Of a stretch of 64,000 bases of DNA, positions 54,526 to 64,000 are shown piece after piece. A program made the position numbers and the translations under genes. Each line of letters opens with the position of its first letter. The first letter of the stretch is position 1. This stretch comes from Lobosporangium transversale. Taxonomy: Eukaryota > Mortierellomycota > Mortierellomycetes > Mortierellales > Mortierellaceae. The notes below the pieces were generated by a model that saw only the letters and a program-made list of their open reading frames with translations, was not told the origin of the DNA and searched no databases. The stretch covers positions 248,001-312,000 of the forward strand of contig NW_019029014.1 in assembly GCF_002105155.1 (NCBI RefSeq), read 5' to 3'.

Positions 54526-56482
54526 GAATTGTCTTTTCTCAGTGTTCGTTAGCAAAGGGATGCTCTCAACAATCGTAAACCACGAAGACAGGTTTCTCCG
54601 ACTGGCAGGATGGATGCGAAGAAAAAAATAAAATAAAATAAGAAAAAAAAGGATCTTGAGCATGTCTTGAGCCATTCAACCCTGGTGAGCAATATGAACC
54701 AGATCTGTCATCTTATTTCAGTTCATACTATTTATTCCAGTGAAGAATCCCGCGGAGGGGGTTGCGGAGGAAAAAAAAGAGGGAACAGAGGTATGAGACA
54801 ATGAGGAGAAACCCTGAATTCAACCCTTGGAAATATCCTTGAGGACAAAAAAATCGAAAAACTGGAAAAAAAGCTTTAAAGCGCCTGATTCATTGTAATA
54901 CAGGGCGTCAGGTCAGGCCAAACGGATATTCACTTGAATTTAGTCTAATGTAGCACAGCCGCAGACCTGGTCAGGTCTATTTTCGAAAGCAATCACTAAG
55001 TGCATTGTAAACGCGTGCATTGTTGCCTCTTTTTTTTTTTTTGATGAGTAATAAATAAATCTTATTTGAGCAAGCTATTGAATATATACTTTTACTTGAT
55101 ATCATGCTTGGTGATATAATGAAGCACTAAAAGAGCTAAGCTTATTGTTATGTATGGCCAACGGTTTAATCTAGGAGGTGTATTATTATCAAATGGTCGG
55201 AGACAGATTGATGCTTACAATAAAGGAACCTTTCTTAATAGGGGAGAAGCAGTTGAAGCTGAGGCGATCAAGAATAAAATAGCCTCCTAATAGAAAAAAT
55301 AACGGGGCAGATATGGCTTAATAAGTTTCTTGACTTGCCCAATTAGTGATGTTTTCATTTCGCTTCCTACCTCTTTGCACGATTGAAGGTTTCGCTTAAC
55401 ATCGTTTCCATTATCCAAATGATACGCGAACAAAAGATTTGGTCTGTCAAACAGAAGCAAAACCCCGACTCTTAGTTGTGACACTGTTCACTGTGTGGTT
55501 AACAATACAGGTCTCTGGAACGGCAAGCTGCTGTAATGGACAGGTTTATGTGACACTAAGTTTGCTCAGTCAATGAGTCGTATATAACAAACAGCCCATC
55601 AAAGCTTCAGCCATTATATTTTCATGAACAGGAGCTATAAAAATATGAATAAGGAAAAAAAAAGGATTGTCACATCTTGGCGACAAATATCTATAAAGTA
55701 GCCTGTCTCGCGATGGTCTAAACTCAGATCACATTCCCTAGCAGTAGGTGGACAACCTAACGCTTATAGCGCTTACTGATTTCTGCTTCAGCATGATAGG
55801 AGGTGTTGACGTTGAAGGACGCCGTTATGAATGCTTGGCTACCACAAGCCAGTTATTAAAAAGTCTAATTAGCCACTTCGATACTGCAGTAAACATTTCC
55901 ACTTTTTCGAACATTTATTCTATTACCAGTGAATCCCTTATAGCGCTTTCCCATCTACAGGACGGAGTAGGTTTGTTCACATTGGTTTTTTTTATTTTTC
56001 TCCTTCTTTACCAGAGATTCTAGTCGTCATGGCTATCCCTTGCTACCACTTCCTTCACACCAATGAATGCCACATGGAGAAAAACTATTATGATCTTCGG
56101 ATACATAATAGCCTCCCGATATGTTGACTCCTTCATAAAAGTATCAGTCTTTGCCCTCCTCCTTTTATTCATGGACGGGCCATCCTCTTAATAGAGCTTT
56201 AGGATTAGTCCAATGTTGCTTCATCCAAACCAGCTCTTTCATGTGCACTCTCTACTACTCAGAACCCGGCCTGCCGCCGCACTGTCAGACCTACGAGCAG
56301 ATCAAGACCAGCTTTAAGCTGAGGAGGTAAAGGAGCAAGACGGAAGCGCGAGCTGCTGCGAGCAAGACGAGATATAAGCGAATAGCTACACGTACTTAAA
56401 AACGAATCGATACTAGTGCACATTTTCCCTAGTATGAACAGAGCATCGATATCATCTTCATCAAGGATGTGGAGAGGCCGTA

Positions 56483-57007
56483 TTAGGAGAATCTTGTTTC
56501 CAAAGACGTCTTATAAAAGCCTCTGGCGCCCCAATGCTCTATAAGGAGTCTCACCGATTTGAGATAGATGTGTTTTTTGTGTCCTATGAAGAATGGTTTC
56601 TGAAACTCCAAGTCTTCATATTCCTTAGTTTCGCTAGTGTACAGTTCCTGCCAGAGAAATGGTGTGAGAGAATAATATAAGGAGCGGGAGACAGTTGAGA
56701 AATAGAGAGTGCTTGTCTGCGGAAGAGGGATGTTCCAGAACAAAATTTCGAGTAGATTCAGCCATATGAACAATTGTTTGGCGGAAAGTCCTGTTCCTGC
56801 ATAATAGACATGATGTTTCACACATTAAAAAAGGCCACTACTTCCAACGTGTTGTTCAATTCTCAGTACCAACAGATAAACGCTTTGCACCCTTCGCGTT
56901 GTTTGGACATAACCAAACATATCTATATCGCTTATTAGCAACGGGCTCATTATCAGAAACCCTTTTCGCCAAATATTGAGAATGCACCCTGGAACAATAT
57001 AAATCAA
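56483..57007 (-). pseudogene. Possible degraded gene, F-box-like character
   Basis: One minus-strand frame is open over 174 codons except for a single stop at 56825-56827. The downstream part (TPFLWQELYTSETKEYEDLE then GHKKHIYLKSVRLLIEHWG) resembles the region after the F-box in large fungal F-box families, where a PFLW motif is followed by a linker and an H-x-x-x-VR segment. A second frame (56825-56634) also looks partly coding, so a frameshift is likely. Weak call; it may be chance. Confidence 0.25.
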
Positions 57008-57020
57008 AACATTTCAAGAT

Positions 57021-57446
57021 GTGCTTCGGTTCTACCGTACCCAGTTTGTCCGGTTGAAATCCTTTATCAGCGACAGTAGGTCCTCCCAGAGCATTAGTGC
57101 CTCTGTCGAGGACCCATTGAAGGCTACATTTTTCAGATTAAGTGCTGATGGCGTACCAATCTCTCAAGTTGCGATAGTTTTGGTATCATCCACGGCTTAC
57201 AAGCGTAAAAATACCAGATCTACTTTGAAGGTTGGTGCTAGGGTATACGCGCTCAATCCTACTTTAATACCCAAATACAAGATTGAAGCCATATCCAATT
57301 CTTTACATGGATCCTCACGCTATCATCAAGTACACCATTGGAAAACTCAAAGACAAGCTTCCTCCCTTCAAAGTTTTTTTATTCGGGTTTGCAACAAGAG
57401 GAATATAAAGAGGCCTACGATATGGAGTTTGGCTTATATTATGTAG
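57021..57446 (+). other. Unrecognised open frame, possibly a decayed gene
   Basis: A 141-codon frame whose middle (DPLKATFFRLSADGVPISQV then NPTLIPKYKIEA) reads like protein. From about 57267 a second frame becomes more convincing (MDPHAIIKYTIGKLKDKLPP, then FKVFLFGFATRGI before a stop at about 57402), suggesting a +1 shift. No family recognised. Confidence 0.22.
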
Positions 57447-58356
57447 ACCTTTACCTGACTTGGTGAGAACAAGTTTGAAATAATGGGGTGAACAAGGGGA
57501 AGGCAAGAAAAAAAATACACGTGCGTGTACTTTGTATCTACATCTGTGGTTACACAACAAGCAACTCGAGATCTTTTCAAAGGCAAGTAGCGGATCCTTT
57601 CCTTGTTGCGATTGGTAGCAATATACAAAGCATATATTCGTTGGGAAAGGACATATTGTCATTCAATCCAGCATTTGCTGGTCTTTTTCTTTGTTATTTT
57701 TATATATTTAATATTTATAGTAAAAAAAGCCGTTGTACATTGCTCAACTTGTGGGATTGCTGGTATGTGTGAATCTTTGACCGTTAAAGGAGCAGCGAAA
57801 AATAGAAAAAAAAAGAAAGCCTCGCGAGATGTTGCATGCCTACATCTACACAATGTATTTCTTATTAGAAGTATTACAAAGGTTAACCGAAGAAAGACAA
57901 ACAGAAGCTGCATTAGAAATGAGAGCAAGTTATGTCACAGTTGACTCTATTGAAAATTTACAAAAAAGAAGACAAAAGGAGTGCACTGGCCAACGAGATC
58001 TTTGTTGTAACACTCGTGTGAATTTCCCGTGCTTGTTGATGGTGGTGATGTTGTTGTCATTGTCGTTGCCAATGTTATTGCTGTTTGCTGTTTACGTTTA
58101 TACAAAATAACGTTGTATCTGTTCAGCTGGATAACAAAAGACAAAATTGATTTGGACTATTGGACAATTTGCCCATTGAGTTAAAGGGTCTTTGCCTTTC
58201 AACTTCTAAAAAAAAAAAAAAACGACGTCACTTTTTTTTTTTTTTTTTCTTTTTTTTTTCTTTTTACTTCTCTCATCTCATTCATCTCTCACTCACTCAC
58301 TTACACTCACATTTCACATTCTCGTTCTCAATTTTGATTCCGTCTGTTTATACATT
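57447..58356. other. Intergenic, upstream of the endosulfine gene
   Basis: AT-rich with A and T tracts at about 58207-58220 and 58232-58259. The last 100 bp is pyrimidine-rich with CACTCACT units, like other leaders in this window. A 93-codon frame at 57829-58110 is not supported by homology. Confidence 0.5.
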
Positions 58357-58991
58357 ATGAGCTCACCTCTTAACCCAACTAATAATCAATCGGCTGCTCA
58401 GGGCAATAATACACAGGTAGAATACGAACAAAAAATTACAAAAAACCGAAAGAAAGTTCATTCTCATGACTTCATACTGACAACCTGAGTAATTCTCTTC
58501 CACAATCGTGTTCATGCATGAAGACCCTAACCGACCAAGAGCAAAAACTGCAGCGCATGTATGGAAAACTGCCCACGGGTAGAGACTTGCTTGGTCATAA
58601 GCTCAAGGTAAAGAAAAAAAGTGGTGAAGACCGAGCTTTGGACGAGTGGTGGTACCTTTTCGCCTCTGTCTATCATCCCATCTCGTGAGGGGGTTTTTTT
58701 TAAATGATTATAGGCTAATATTCCTGCTTTTATTTCTGTGTTTGTATATGACATTCCCTGTAACAGGAGCGCAAATACTTTGATTCGGGAGATTATGCAC
58801 TTTCAAAGGCAGGAAAGACCTCGACCACAGTTGGATCACAACACCCACAGCCAGAGAATATCCCACACTCAAACCCAACACCGCCTAACGCAACCCATGG
58901 ATCACCTCCAGTCAAAGAAAGCTCATTGATACATGAATCCGAGATCCCTGAGGGCGTTTCACCTACCGTTTCGCAGTCAGGGACTCAATAA
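58357..58991 (+). CDS. IGO1: Endosulfine/ARPP19/Igo1 family protein
   Basis: Small phosphoprotein that, when phosphorylated by Greatwall/Rim15 kinase in known systems, inhibits PP2A-B55 and promotes quiescence or mitotic entry. Three exons (58357-58416, 58524-58607, 58767-58991) give 122 residues. The conserved core LQRMYGKLPTGRDLLGHKLK|ERKYFDSGDYALSKAG is split by intron 2 and contains the invariant FDSGDY motif with the target Ser. The N-terminus (Asn/Gln-rich) and C-terminus (Pro/Ser-rich) are disordered. The exon 2 acceptor (CATGAAG|ACC) is not preceded by a strong pyrimidine tract but is the only one keeping phase. Confidence 0.9.
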
Positions 58992-60302
58992 AGAATTGGG
59001 ATTTTAGTGGCAAAAAAAAAGGATTCTTAAAAAAAACTTTTTTTCTTTTCTTTAATGGATAATGAACAATGAGCAACAACAAAACAATAAAACGTAGTGA
59101 AAGCGAACAGAGCGAAAGATGAATAAAAGGAATCACAGGAAGCTGAAGGTTTACTGAAATTTAAAAATCCAGCATTTGTGGATCAATCATAAATAACAGT
59201 TATAAATGTACAACGGGGAAAAAGTTATTCTTAGTAATCGCATCTCTTGTGAAGTATAATAAAGAACAAAAAAAAAAAAAGGAAAAAAAAGGACTCTGCT
59301 GATATATTTGTCATCGTAATAAACAGAAAGGCAGTTGTACATAAAATCAGCCAACGATCAAATATTTTGATTCTTCCCGACAGCTTTGTGATGCATCGAA
59401 AATACGGGATCAAGTCAATCCCGTCAAATACTTTTTTTCCAAAGTTATATAATTTTCCAGAATGCTTTCACAATGTCGCCTCCATGGTAATTGATGATAT
59501 CTTTATTAATCCTCGGTATTATATTTTCTGATCTTTGTGAGACGAAAAAAAAAAAAAAAAAAAAAAATTCATATTTGGATGTCTGCATATTTATCATCTG
59601 TAATTAAATACGCGTCGTCTTTTTATTTATTTATTGGATTGTGTCAAGGCAATCACTGCTCACATGTTATTGGACCTTCATTCACGACAATAGTGTCTCT
59701 CATCCACATGGGCCTCCTCTCATGACTCTGGAGCCGCATCCAGATTTACAATGATGTAACTATGCATGATATAACTTGAATGATCGGCTCACCCTTGAAA
59801 TGCCAGTTGTCCCAACAAAATGTTAACTCCAACGCACGCTTGACCTTAACTACCATAAAATCCTGCAAGCATTCTCTCGTCATGTCCGATGAGTCCTAGA
59901 AACTGATGCAGATTGGATTATGTGCCCCCTTCTCCCCTCCCTTTTTTTTGTCTTGGGATAGAACAGGGAGAAATGTCTATCTGTATATATGGAGCATGCG
60001 CATGTATCTGCTTTTTATTGTGATCGTGACAAAGATGTTTAAATAGTGCAATTAGTTATCTTCTCCTTTTCTAATGTAATGTTCCTTTCCTAAAAAGGAT
60101 TTAAACCTCATCTGGAAATAAGAAGAAGGATTAAGAGGCGAAGAGCATTGAACGCTCATTTAGATATGCCGGCCTTTCTTAATATTGGACAACGTCTGAG
60201 ATCGAAATATTTAATGGAGGCCTTTTATCTTAATACTTTTTAATGGTTGAGATATATATATTACAAGTTTCTGAGTACTTTAGCACAAAGTAAATATCAT
60301 CC
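58992..60302. other. Convergent intergenic region
   Basis: About 1.3 kb between the 3' ends of the endosulfine and PPR genes. It has A tracts at about 59267-59290 and 59546-59569. No gene or RNA recognised. Confidence 0.6.
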
Positions 60303-63300
60303 TCATTGATCCTTCGCACCTCCACCCTTATTTCCTACTTCTACTCGCTCCTGGTGATAGCTCTGCTGCATCGTATCGACCGACATGTATGATGTTAGTA
60401 GTGATGTAGAGTGCAGATGGGTCCATGCTGAGGCTGACGTCTGCGGCGAAGATAATGACGACAAGGGAGCCAATGCTGCAGCAGATTTTGAGGCCATTGT
60501 CGATTGTGGACGCGACGATGGCGGAGAGGACGACGACCCAGATGAAGGTGACGGGACGGATTCAAAAATATTATAGCCATAAATCTTGATACTCCACGTT
60601 ATACCCATCTTTTGGTGTTCATTCCACAACCGTTTCAGCATTCTTTTACAATTATCTTCATATGAAACAGCGTCCTCGCCCTCAATGGACTCGTGGCTAT
60701 TCTCGGAAGCCTTGGATTTCGTTAGGGAGCCGAAACATCCCTGTGAAGACGCCTTCTTTGACTTATTGAGATTATAGTACGCCTGGGCAGCCCATCCTAG
60801 CAGTTCACGCGGTAACTCGTATGGATACAGGTTTTCAGCTCCCACAGATTCAAGATCCTTCCAAAGCTGGAGCACAATGTTCCAATTCTTTCGCTCTGAG
60901 AATGACTGAAACAAAATATTAATGATGACAAGATCTAGCATTGGTAGGTCGTATGAATATCCAGCCTTGGGTTTAAAGGGAAATTGTCGCGATAGTGATG
61001 GGTACATGTTTGGGGGCGCCCAAGATAGACGATCTGTAGAGGTAGGGCCTTCACGGCTATCTGCTGTTTCTTCACGCCACTGAATCTCTTCTCTTTCATC
61101 CGCCTTAAGTTTCTCTCTAGTTACTGAAAGCATGCGTGAATATAGATTCAGCGCTATCCCATCAAAGCGGCCTTCATGTTCAGGTGACAATAACCCATGA
61201 ATAAAAGCTCCACAGTTGGTCGCATTCAGCTTAGGATTGTTACCCCAGAAGCTAGCCTTGAAGAACTCGATCGCTGCCAGTGGCCGTCCCAAACGAAAAT
61301 ATCCCGATATCATAGTGGTAATCTCAGCGTGGCTAAGAGGGTAGGAATCCTTTTGGATGACTTCCAAAATTGATTCGATCGCATGCGATGCGGACTCAGC
61401 CTGTGAGCCCTTGGATTTTGCTTCGTAACGATCCCCTATCCTTTTGCTACGATCGTGACTTCCTGGCTTGGATTTGTTAGAAGAGCCTGTATAGGTATTT
61501 GCAAACTCCTTGCTCAATGAGTTGACCAAGATTGTAAAGGTGACCTTATCAGGCTTCATTCCACGGCTGCGCATCATTTCAAAAAAATCGAGCGCCATCC
61601 CGGGTTGGTTCGACTTTTGTGCTAGTTGCATCAATGTGTGAAGACAGTACTTGTCCATCAGGATCACTGGTCGTTGTTGTTGCAGCGAGTTTGCGAAATC
61701 TTGTGCTAGCGTAATCTGTTTCAAATTGGCGTAGCCTTTGATTAACGTAGTAAATGTCACCACGTCCGCCTTGACTCCATACTTTGGCATCCTCCGAAAC
61801 AGCTCCACAGCCTTATCCATCTCGTCAATTATAGTGAAACCGTTCATCAACATGTTGAAAGCATTGCTATTGGGTGATATCCCAGACTTGACCATCTCAT
61901 GAAACAGCATTTCGGCTTGCTCAATGTCCCGCAGGACCACATACTGGCGAATCAATGTACCATAGGTTACCACATCGGGCTTAATACCTCTGGATTTCAT
62001 TTCCTGTAGCAAGTTATCAATCTTTGGCACAAACTCCTTGATTTGCTCATCTGTCACCGCATTAGAATCGTCCTTACGCATGATATTGCGTTCGAGTGGA
62101 GACAGCTTGTCCACGAGGAGATTCAATATAGTATTGTATGTCCACACATCTGGCTCTACGCTCTCATCCATCATCCGTTTATATAAATCCATTGCCCCTC
62201 GAAGGTTTCTAGAGTTCTTGGCATAGTCAAGCATAATGTTGAAGGTTGTCTTCGAAGAGCGAATTCCGTGGCTGTTCATGAGTTGTATCATCTCCTCTAC
62301 TTTTTCAAAGTCTTTCTGCGCTAGATAGGCTCGAAGAAGCGGATTAATACTCCCATCAACCAACGGAAGCTTCTCTGCGATGATTCTATTCAAAACCCTG
62401 CGTGCCTTCTCTACCTGGCCCTGTCGCGCGTATTGGTTCAAAAATACATTATAGATAGGGGCGGTCACATGCGCTTTAGTGGTCTCTGTCAACTCCCGCA
62501 AGACCCTGAGTGCATCAGGCATCCTGCCATGGCTCGCCAACGCAAGAATTAGCACTCGGTAATCCTCTGATCTTGGATGTAAATTCTCCTGTGGACTTTC
62601 TTTGAGCTTGTGAAATAAACCTATAACCTGGTCAAGTTGCCCCTGACGTAAATAGCTCTTCATGAGGATGCGATACGTTTTGGAATTAGGCACCAGGCCA
62701 TACTCGCCGAGGCCTTTGTAAAATCCGTTGACAAGCTCAATCTCGCCCAAATTGAGATATCCGGACATGAGTAGGTTGAATGTATAAATGTTGGGTCGAA
62801 TATCCGTAAGCAAAAGGCTTTCCAACACTCGTTGAGCTGCTCGGCCGTCCTTGTTCACCAGATGGCCACGGATTAGAATGTTGTACGTCGTCAATTGTGG
62901 GTAATAGCCATAGTCTTGCATCTCTCGGACGAGCTTCATAGCTGAAGCGATGTCCTTACACTTCATATAAGCCTCTATTGCCGTATCATATGCCTTGACG
63001 GTAGGCCGTAAAAGGCCTGATCGGTTAGTTTTGAGTTCCTGCAAACATGTAAGCAATGCATCGATCTGACTCGCATCTGCTAGAACCCTCATCAGATCGT
63101 GATATTGCTCCTGAGGACCTTCTCGGATTGAGGGCGAAGACGAATTTGATATGATGATCTTCGATTTGATCCGCTCGATCCATGTAGGTATTTGTTCCCT
63201 CATCTTCCAGCAATTTAGTGTATCCAGGAACAAGCTATAAACCTTATGGTTTGACTTTGGCGTTTTGATCGCATGGTGGAAATCCTCAAAAATAAGCTCC

Positions 63301-63905
63301 AATTTCATCAATCCACTTGAAACTGACTCACATGATCCCGATGAAAATGGTGATAATTTGAGGGCTCCAATAAGTCTAATAAAGTCCTCTCGTCCTAAGG
63401 CTGTATTGCCAAGATTCCGATCAGGTGTTGTTAATTCCATGCGCCATTGCTTAGCAGTCTGTTCATATAATGGCCACCAAATACTAATCGGATCACGCTG
63501 GTAAAGGGACTTCCGCAGAGACTCCTCTAATTCTGATCCTGGCGCCATCAAACTATTCCTCCAGGGGGCCTCAGACTGTTTAATCGTGGATAGGTTCAGC
63601 AAAGAGGGCTCTGCAAAGGATTCGGGAATACTTGGGAATAAAGTTTGAAAGTCGGTCGTGGATGATTCCTTTAATGCGGTCGAGAGGTCCAAAATGGGCG
63701 TTGACGCTCCCAATGGCGACGACGAGTTTGCTGGGAATGCAGAAGCAGATGTTGCAGGTGTTGCAGATGTAGATGCTGTAAAGGGTAACGCCGAAAGCTC
63801 CGCTTCTACATTGGATGTCATTGAGGCTGTAGTTGAAGATGAAAGAAAGCGTGAACTTACAGATACGGTAAGCCTAGCCCCAGAAGGCGCAGGAAAAACA
63901 AGCAT
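60303..63905 (-). CDS. Large pentatricopeptide repeat (PPR) protein, probably mitochondrial
   Basis: An organellar RNA-binding protein by family. Single exon, 1200 residues. The first 30 residues (MLVFPAPSGARLTVSVSSRF, then LSSSTTAS) are basic, Ser-rich and acid-free, as expected for a mitochondrial presequence. From about residue 300 there is a long run of 35-residue helical repeats with the usual T-Y-N/T-x-L-I pattern: TTYNILIRGHLVNKD, YTFNLLMSGYLNLGE, KTYRILMKSYLRQGQ, TTFNIMLDYAKNSRN, WTYNTILNLLVD, VTYGTLIRQYVVLRD, NAFNMLMNGFTIIDE, VTFTTLIKGYANLKQ, VTFTILVNSLSKE. Later repeats are degenerate. The C-terminus is Ser/Pro-rich. RNA target unknown. Confidence 0.88.
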   Translation of the reverse strand: MLVFPAPSGARLTVSVSSRFLSSSTTASMTSNVEAELSALPFTASTSATPATSASAFPANSSSPLGASTPILDLSTALKESSTTDFQTLFPSIPESFAEPSLLNLSTIKQSEAPWRNSLMAPGSELEESLRKSLYQRDPISIWWPLYEQTAKQWRMELTTPDRNLGNTALGREDFIRLIGALKLSPFSSGSCESVSSGLMKLELIFEDFHHAIKTPKSNHKVYSLFLDTLNCWKMREQIPTWIERIKSKIIISNSSSPSIREGPQEQYHDLMRVLADASQIDALLTCLQELKTNRSGLLRPTVKAYDTAIEAYMKCKDIASAMKLVREMQDYGYYPQLTTYNILIRGHLVNKDGRAAQRVLESLLLTDIRPNIYTFNLLMSGYLNLGEIELVNGFYKGLGEYGLVPNSKTYRILMKSYLRQGQLDQVIGLFHKLKESPQENLHPRSEDYRVLILALASHGRMPDALRVLRELTETTKAHVTAPIYNVFLNQYARQGQVEKARRVLNRIIAEKLPLVDGSINPLLRAYLAQKDFEKVEEMIQLMNSHGIRSSKTTFNIMLDYAKNSRNLRGAMDLYKRMMDESVEPDVWTYNTILNLLVDKLSPLERNIMRKDDSNAVTDEQIKEFVPKIDNLLQEMKSRGIKPDVVTYGTLIRQYVVLRDIEQAEMLFHEMVKSGISPNSNAFNMLMNGFTIIDEMDKAVELFRRMPKYGVKADVVTFTTLIKGYANLKQITLAQDFANSLQQQRPVILMDKYCLHTLMQLAQKSNQPGMALDFFEMMRSRGMKPDKVTFTILVNSLSKEFANTYTGSSNKSKPGSHDRSKRIGDRYEAKSKGSQAESASHAIESILEVIQKDSYPLSHAEITTMISGYFRLGRPLAAIEFFKASFWGNNPKLNATNCGAFIHGLLSPEHEGRFDGIALNLYSRMLSVTREKLKADEREEIQWREETADSREGPTSTDRLSWAPPNMYPSLSRQFPFKPKAGYSYDLPMLDLVIINILFQSFSERKNWNIVLQLWKDLESVGAENLYPYELPRELLGWAAQAYYNLNKSKKASSQGCFGSLTKSKASENSHESIEGEDAVSYEDNCKRMLKRLWNEHQKMGITWSIKIYGYNIFESVPSPSSGSSSSPPSSRPQSTMASKSAAALAPLSSLSSPQTSASAWTHLHSTSLLTSYMSVDTMQQSYHQERVEVGNKGGGAKDQ

Positions 63906-64000
63906 GGGGCGTACTAGACTACTGAGCTGCGGGTGGGGCTGGTGGTGGAGAGCTTCGGGTCGCGTCCGTGATGGTCCCTTGTTATAAACAATGGTGTTGC
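63906..64000. other. 5' flank of the PPR gene
   Basis: The window ends 95 bp upstream of the PPR start. No further feature is visible. Confidence 0.5.

Larger units (their letters stand above)
52449..56482. other. Repeat-rich gene desert upstream of the G alpha gene
   Basis: Holds the two microsatellites listed separately, a short CTCA repeat (about 53508-53524), and A or T tracts at about 53608-53634, 54074-54097, 54151-54185 and 54499-54525. Some small open frames exist (for example plus 55748-56023), but none shows a recognisable domain. Confidence 0.55.

Noticed and set aside
57829-58110. 93-codon frame with a helical part and a hydrophobic end
   Set aside because: AT-biased codons, no recognisable domain, and overlapping open frames on the other strand; not distinguishable from chance.

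Overview
This window is a nuclear fungal contig. The genes carry short GT-AG introns (mostly 80-200 bp), and the intergenic DNA is AT-rich and full of homopolymer tracts. The gene families (large F-box and BTB proteins, a chitin deacetylase with a C-terminal anchor signal, a Na,K-type P-type ATPase, a MRP-type ABC transporter, FANCL) and a LINE resembling those of arbuscular and soil early-diverging fungi suggest Mortierellomycota/Mucoromycota, most likely a Mortierella relative. That assignment is inference, with no marker gene to fix it.

Layout. 0.1-4.0 kb (minus): a four-exon tyrosine recombinase of the Crypton type with all catalytic residues and a C-terminal GCR1_C-like domain. 4.7-7.2 kb (plus): a Sec2-type Rab exchange factor. 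7.4-10.2 kb (plus): two tandem paralogous BTB proteins. 10.8-14.5 kb (minus): a type II P-type ATPase. 17.0-17.7 kb (minus): a decayed pogo-like transposase fragment next to a small HTH protein. 18.1-19.7 kb (minus): an F-box/LRR protein. 20.3-21.0 kb (plus): a Nudix hydrolase, convergent with a nine-exon FANCL gene (minus, 21.2-23.3 kb). FANCL shares a 200-bp divergent promoter region with a Tma17/Adc17-like proteasome assembly chaperone (23.5-24.0 kb, plus). 24.4-29.1 kb (plus): a full ABCC transporter.

29.5-38.1 kb (minus) is a large non-LTR retrotransposon, preceded at its 3' side by a second, truncated tail copy. Its organisation is unusual. A Gag-like CCHC ORF overlaps an endonuclease-reverse transcriptase ORF by an ATGAGTAA stop/start. 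This is followed by an Arg/Glu-rich coiled-coil frame with no early AUG, and then by a separate RNase H ORF. Each of the last two frames is -1 to the one before it. This is the strongest candidate here for something not well described. A tRNA-Thr(TGT) gene lies upstream of the element's 5' end, and two MITEs follow: one MULE-like with a 9-bp target duplication, one Tc1/mariner-like with TA flanks.

42.2-46.7 kb holds a chitin deacetylase (plus), a pirin (minus) and, divergent from the pirin, the alpha subunit of farnesyl/geranylgeranyltransferase (plus). 49.8-52.4 kb (minus) is an atypical G-protein alpha subunit without an N-myristoylation start. 52.4-58.3 kb is repeat-rich and nearly gene-free, with possible degraded coding sequence at 56.5-57.4 kb. 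58.4-59.0 kb (plus) is an endosulfine/Igo1 protein, and 60.3-63.9 kb (minus) a 1200-residue mitochondrial-type PPR protein.

The genes do not form a single pathway. Most are housekeeping or signalling genes, interrupted by mobile DNA. Exon structures were derived by hand from splice motifs, reading phase and family alignment, and have not been tested against transcripts.
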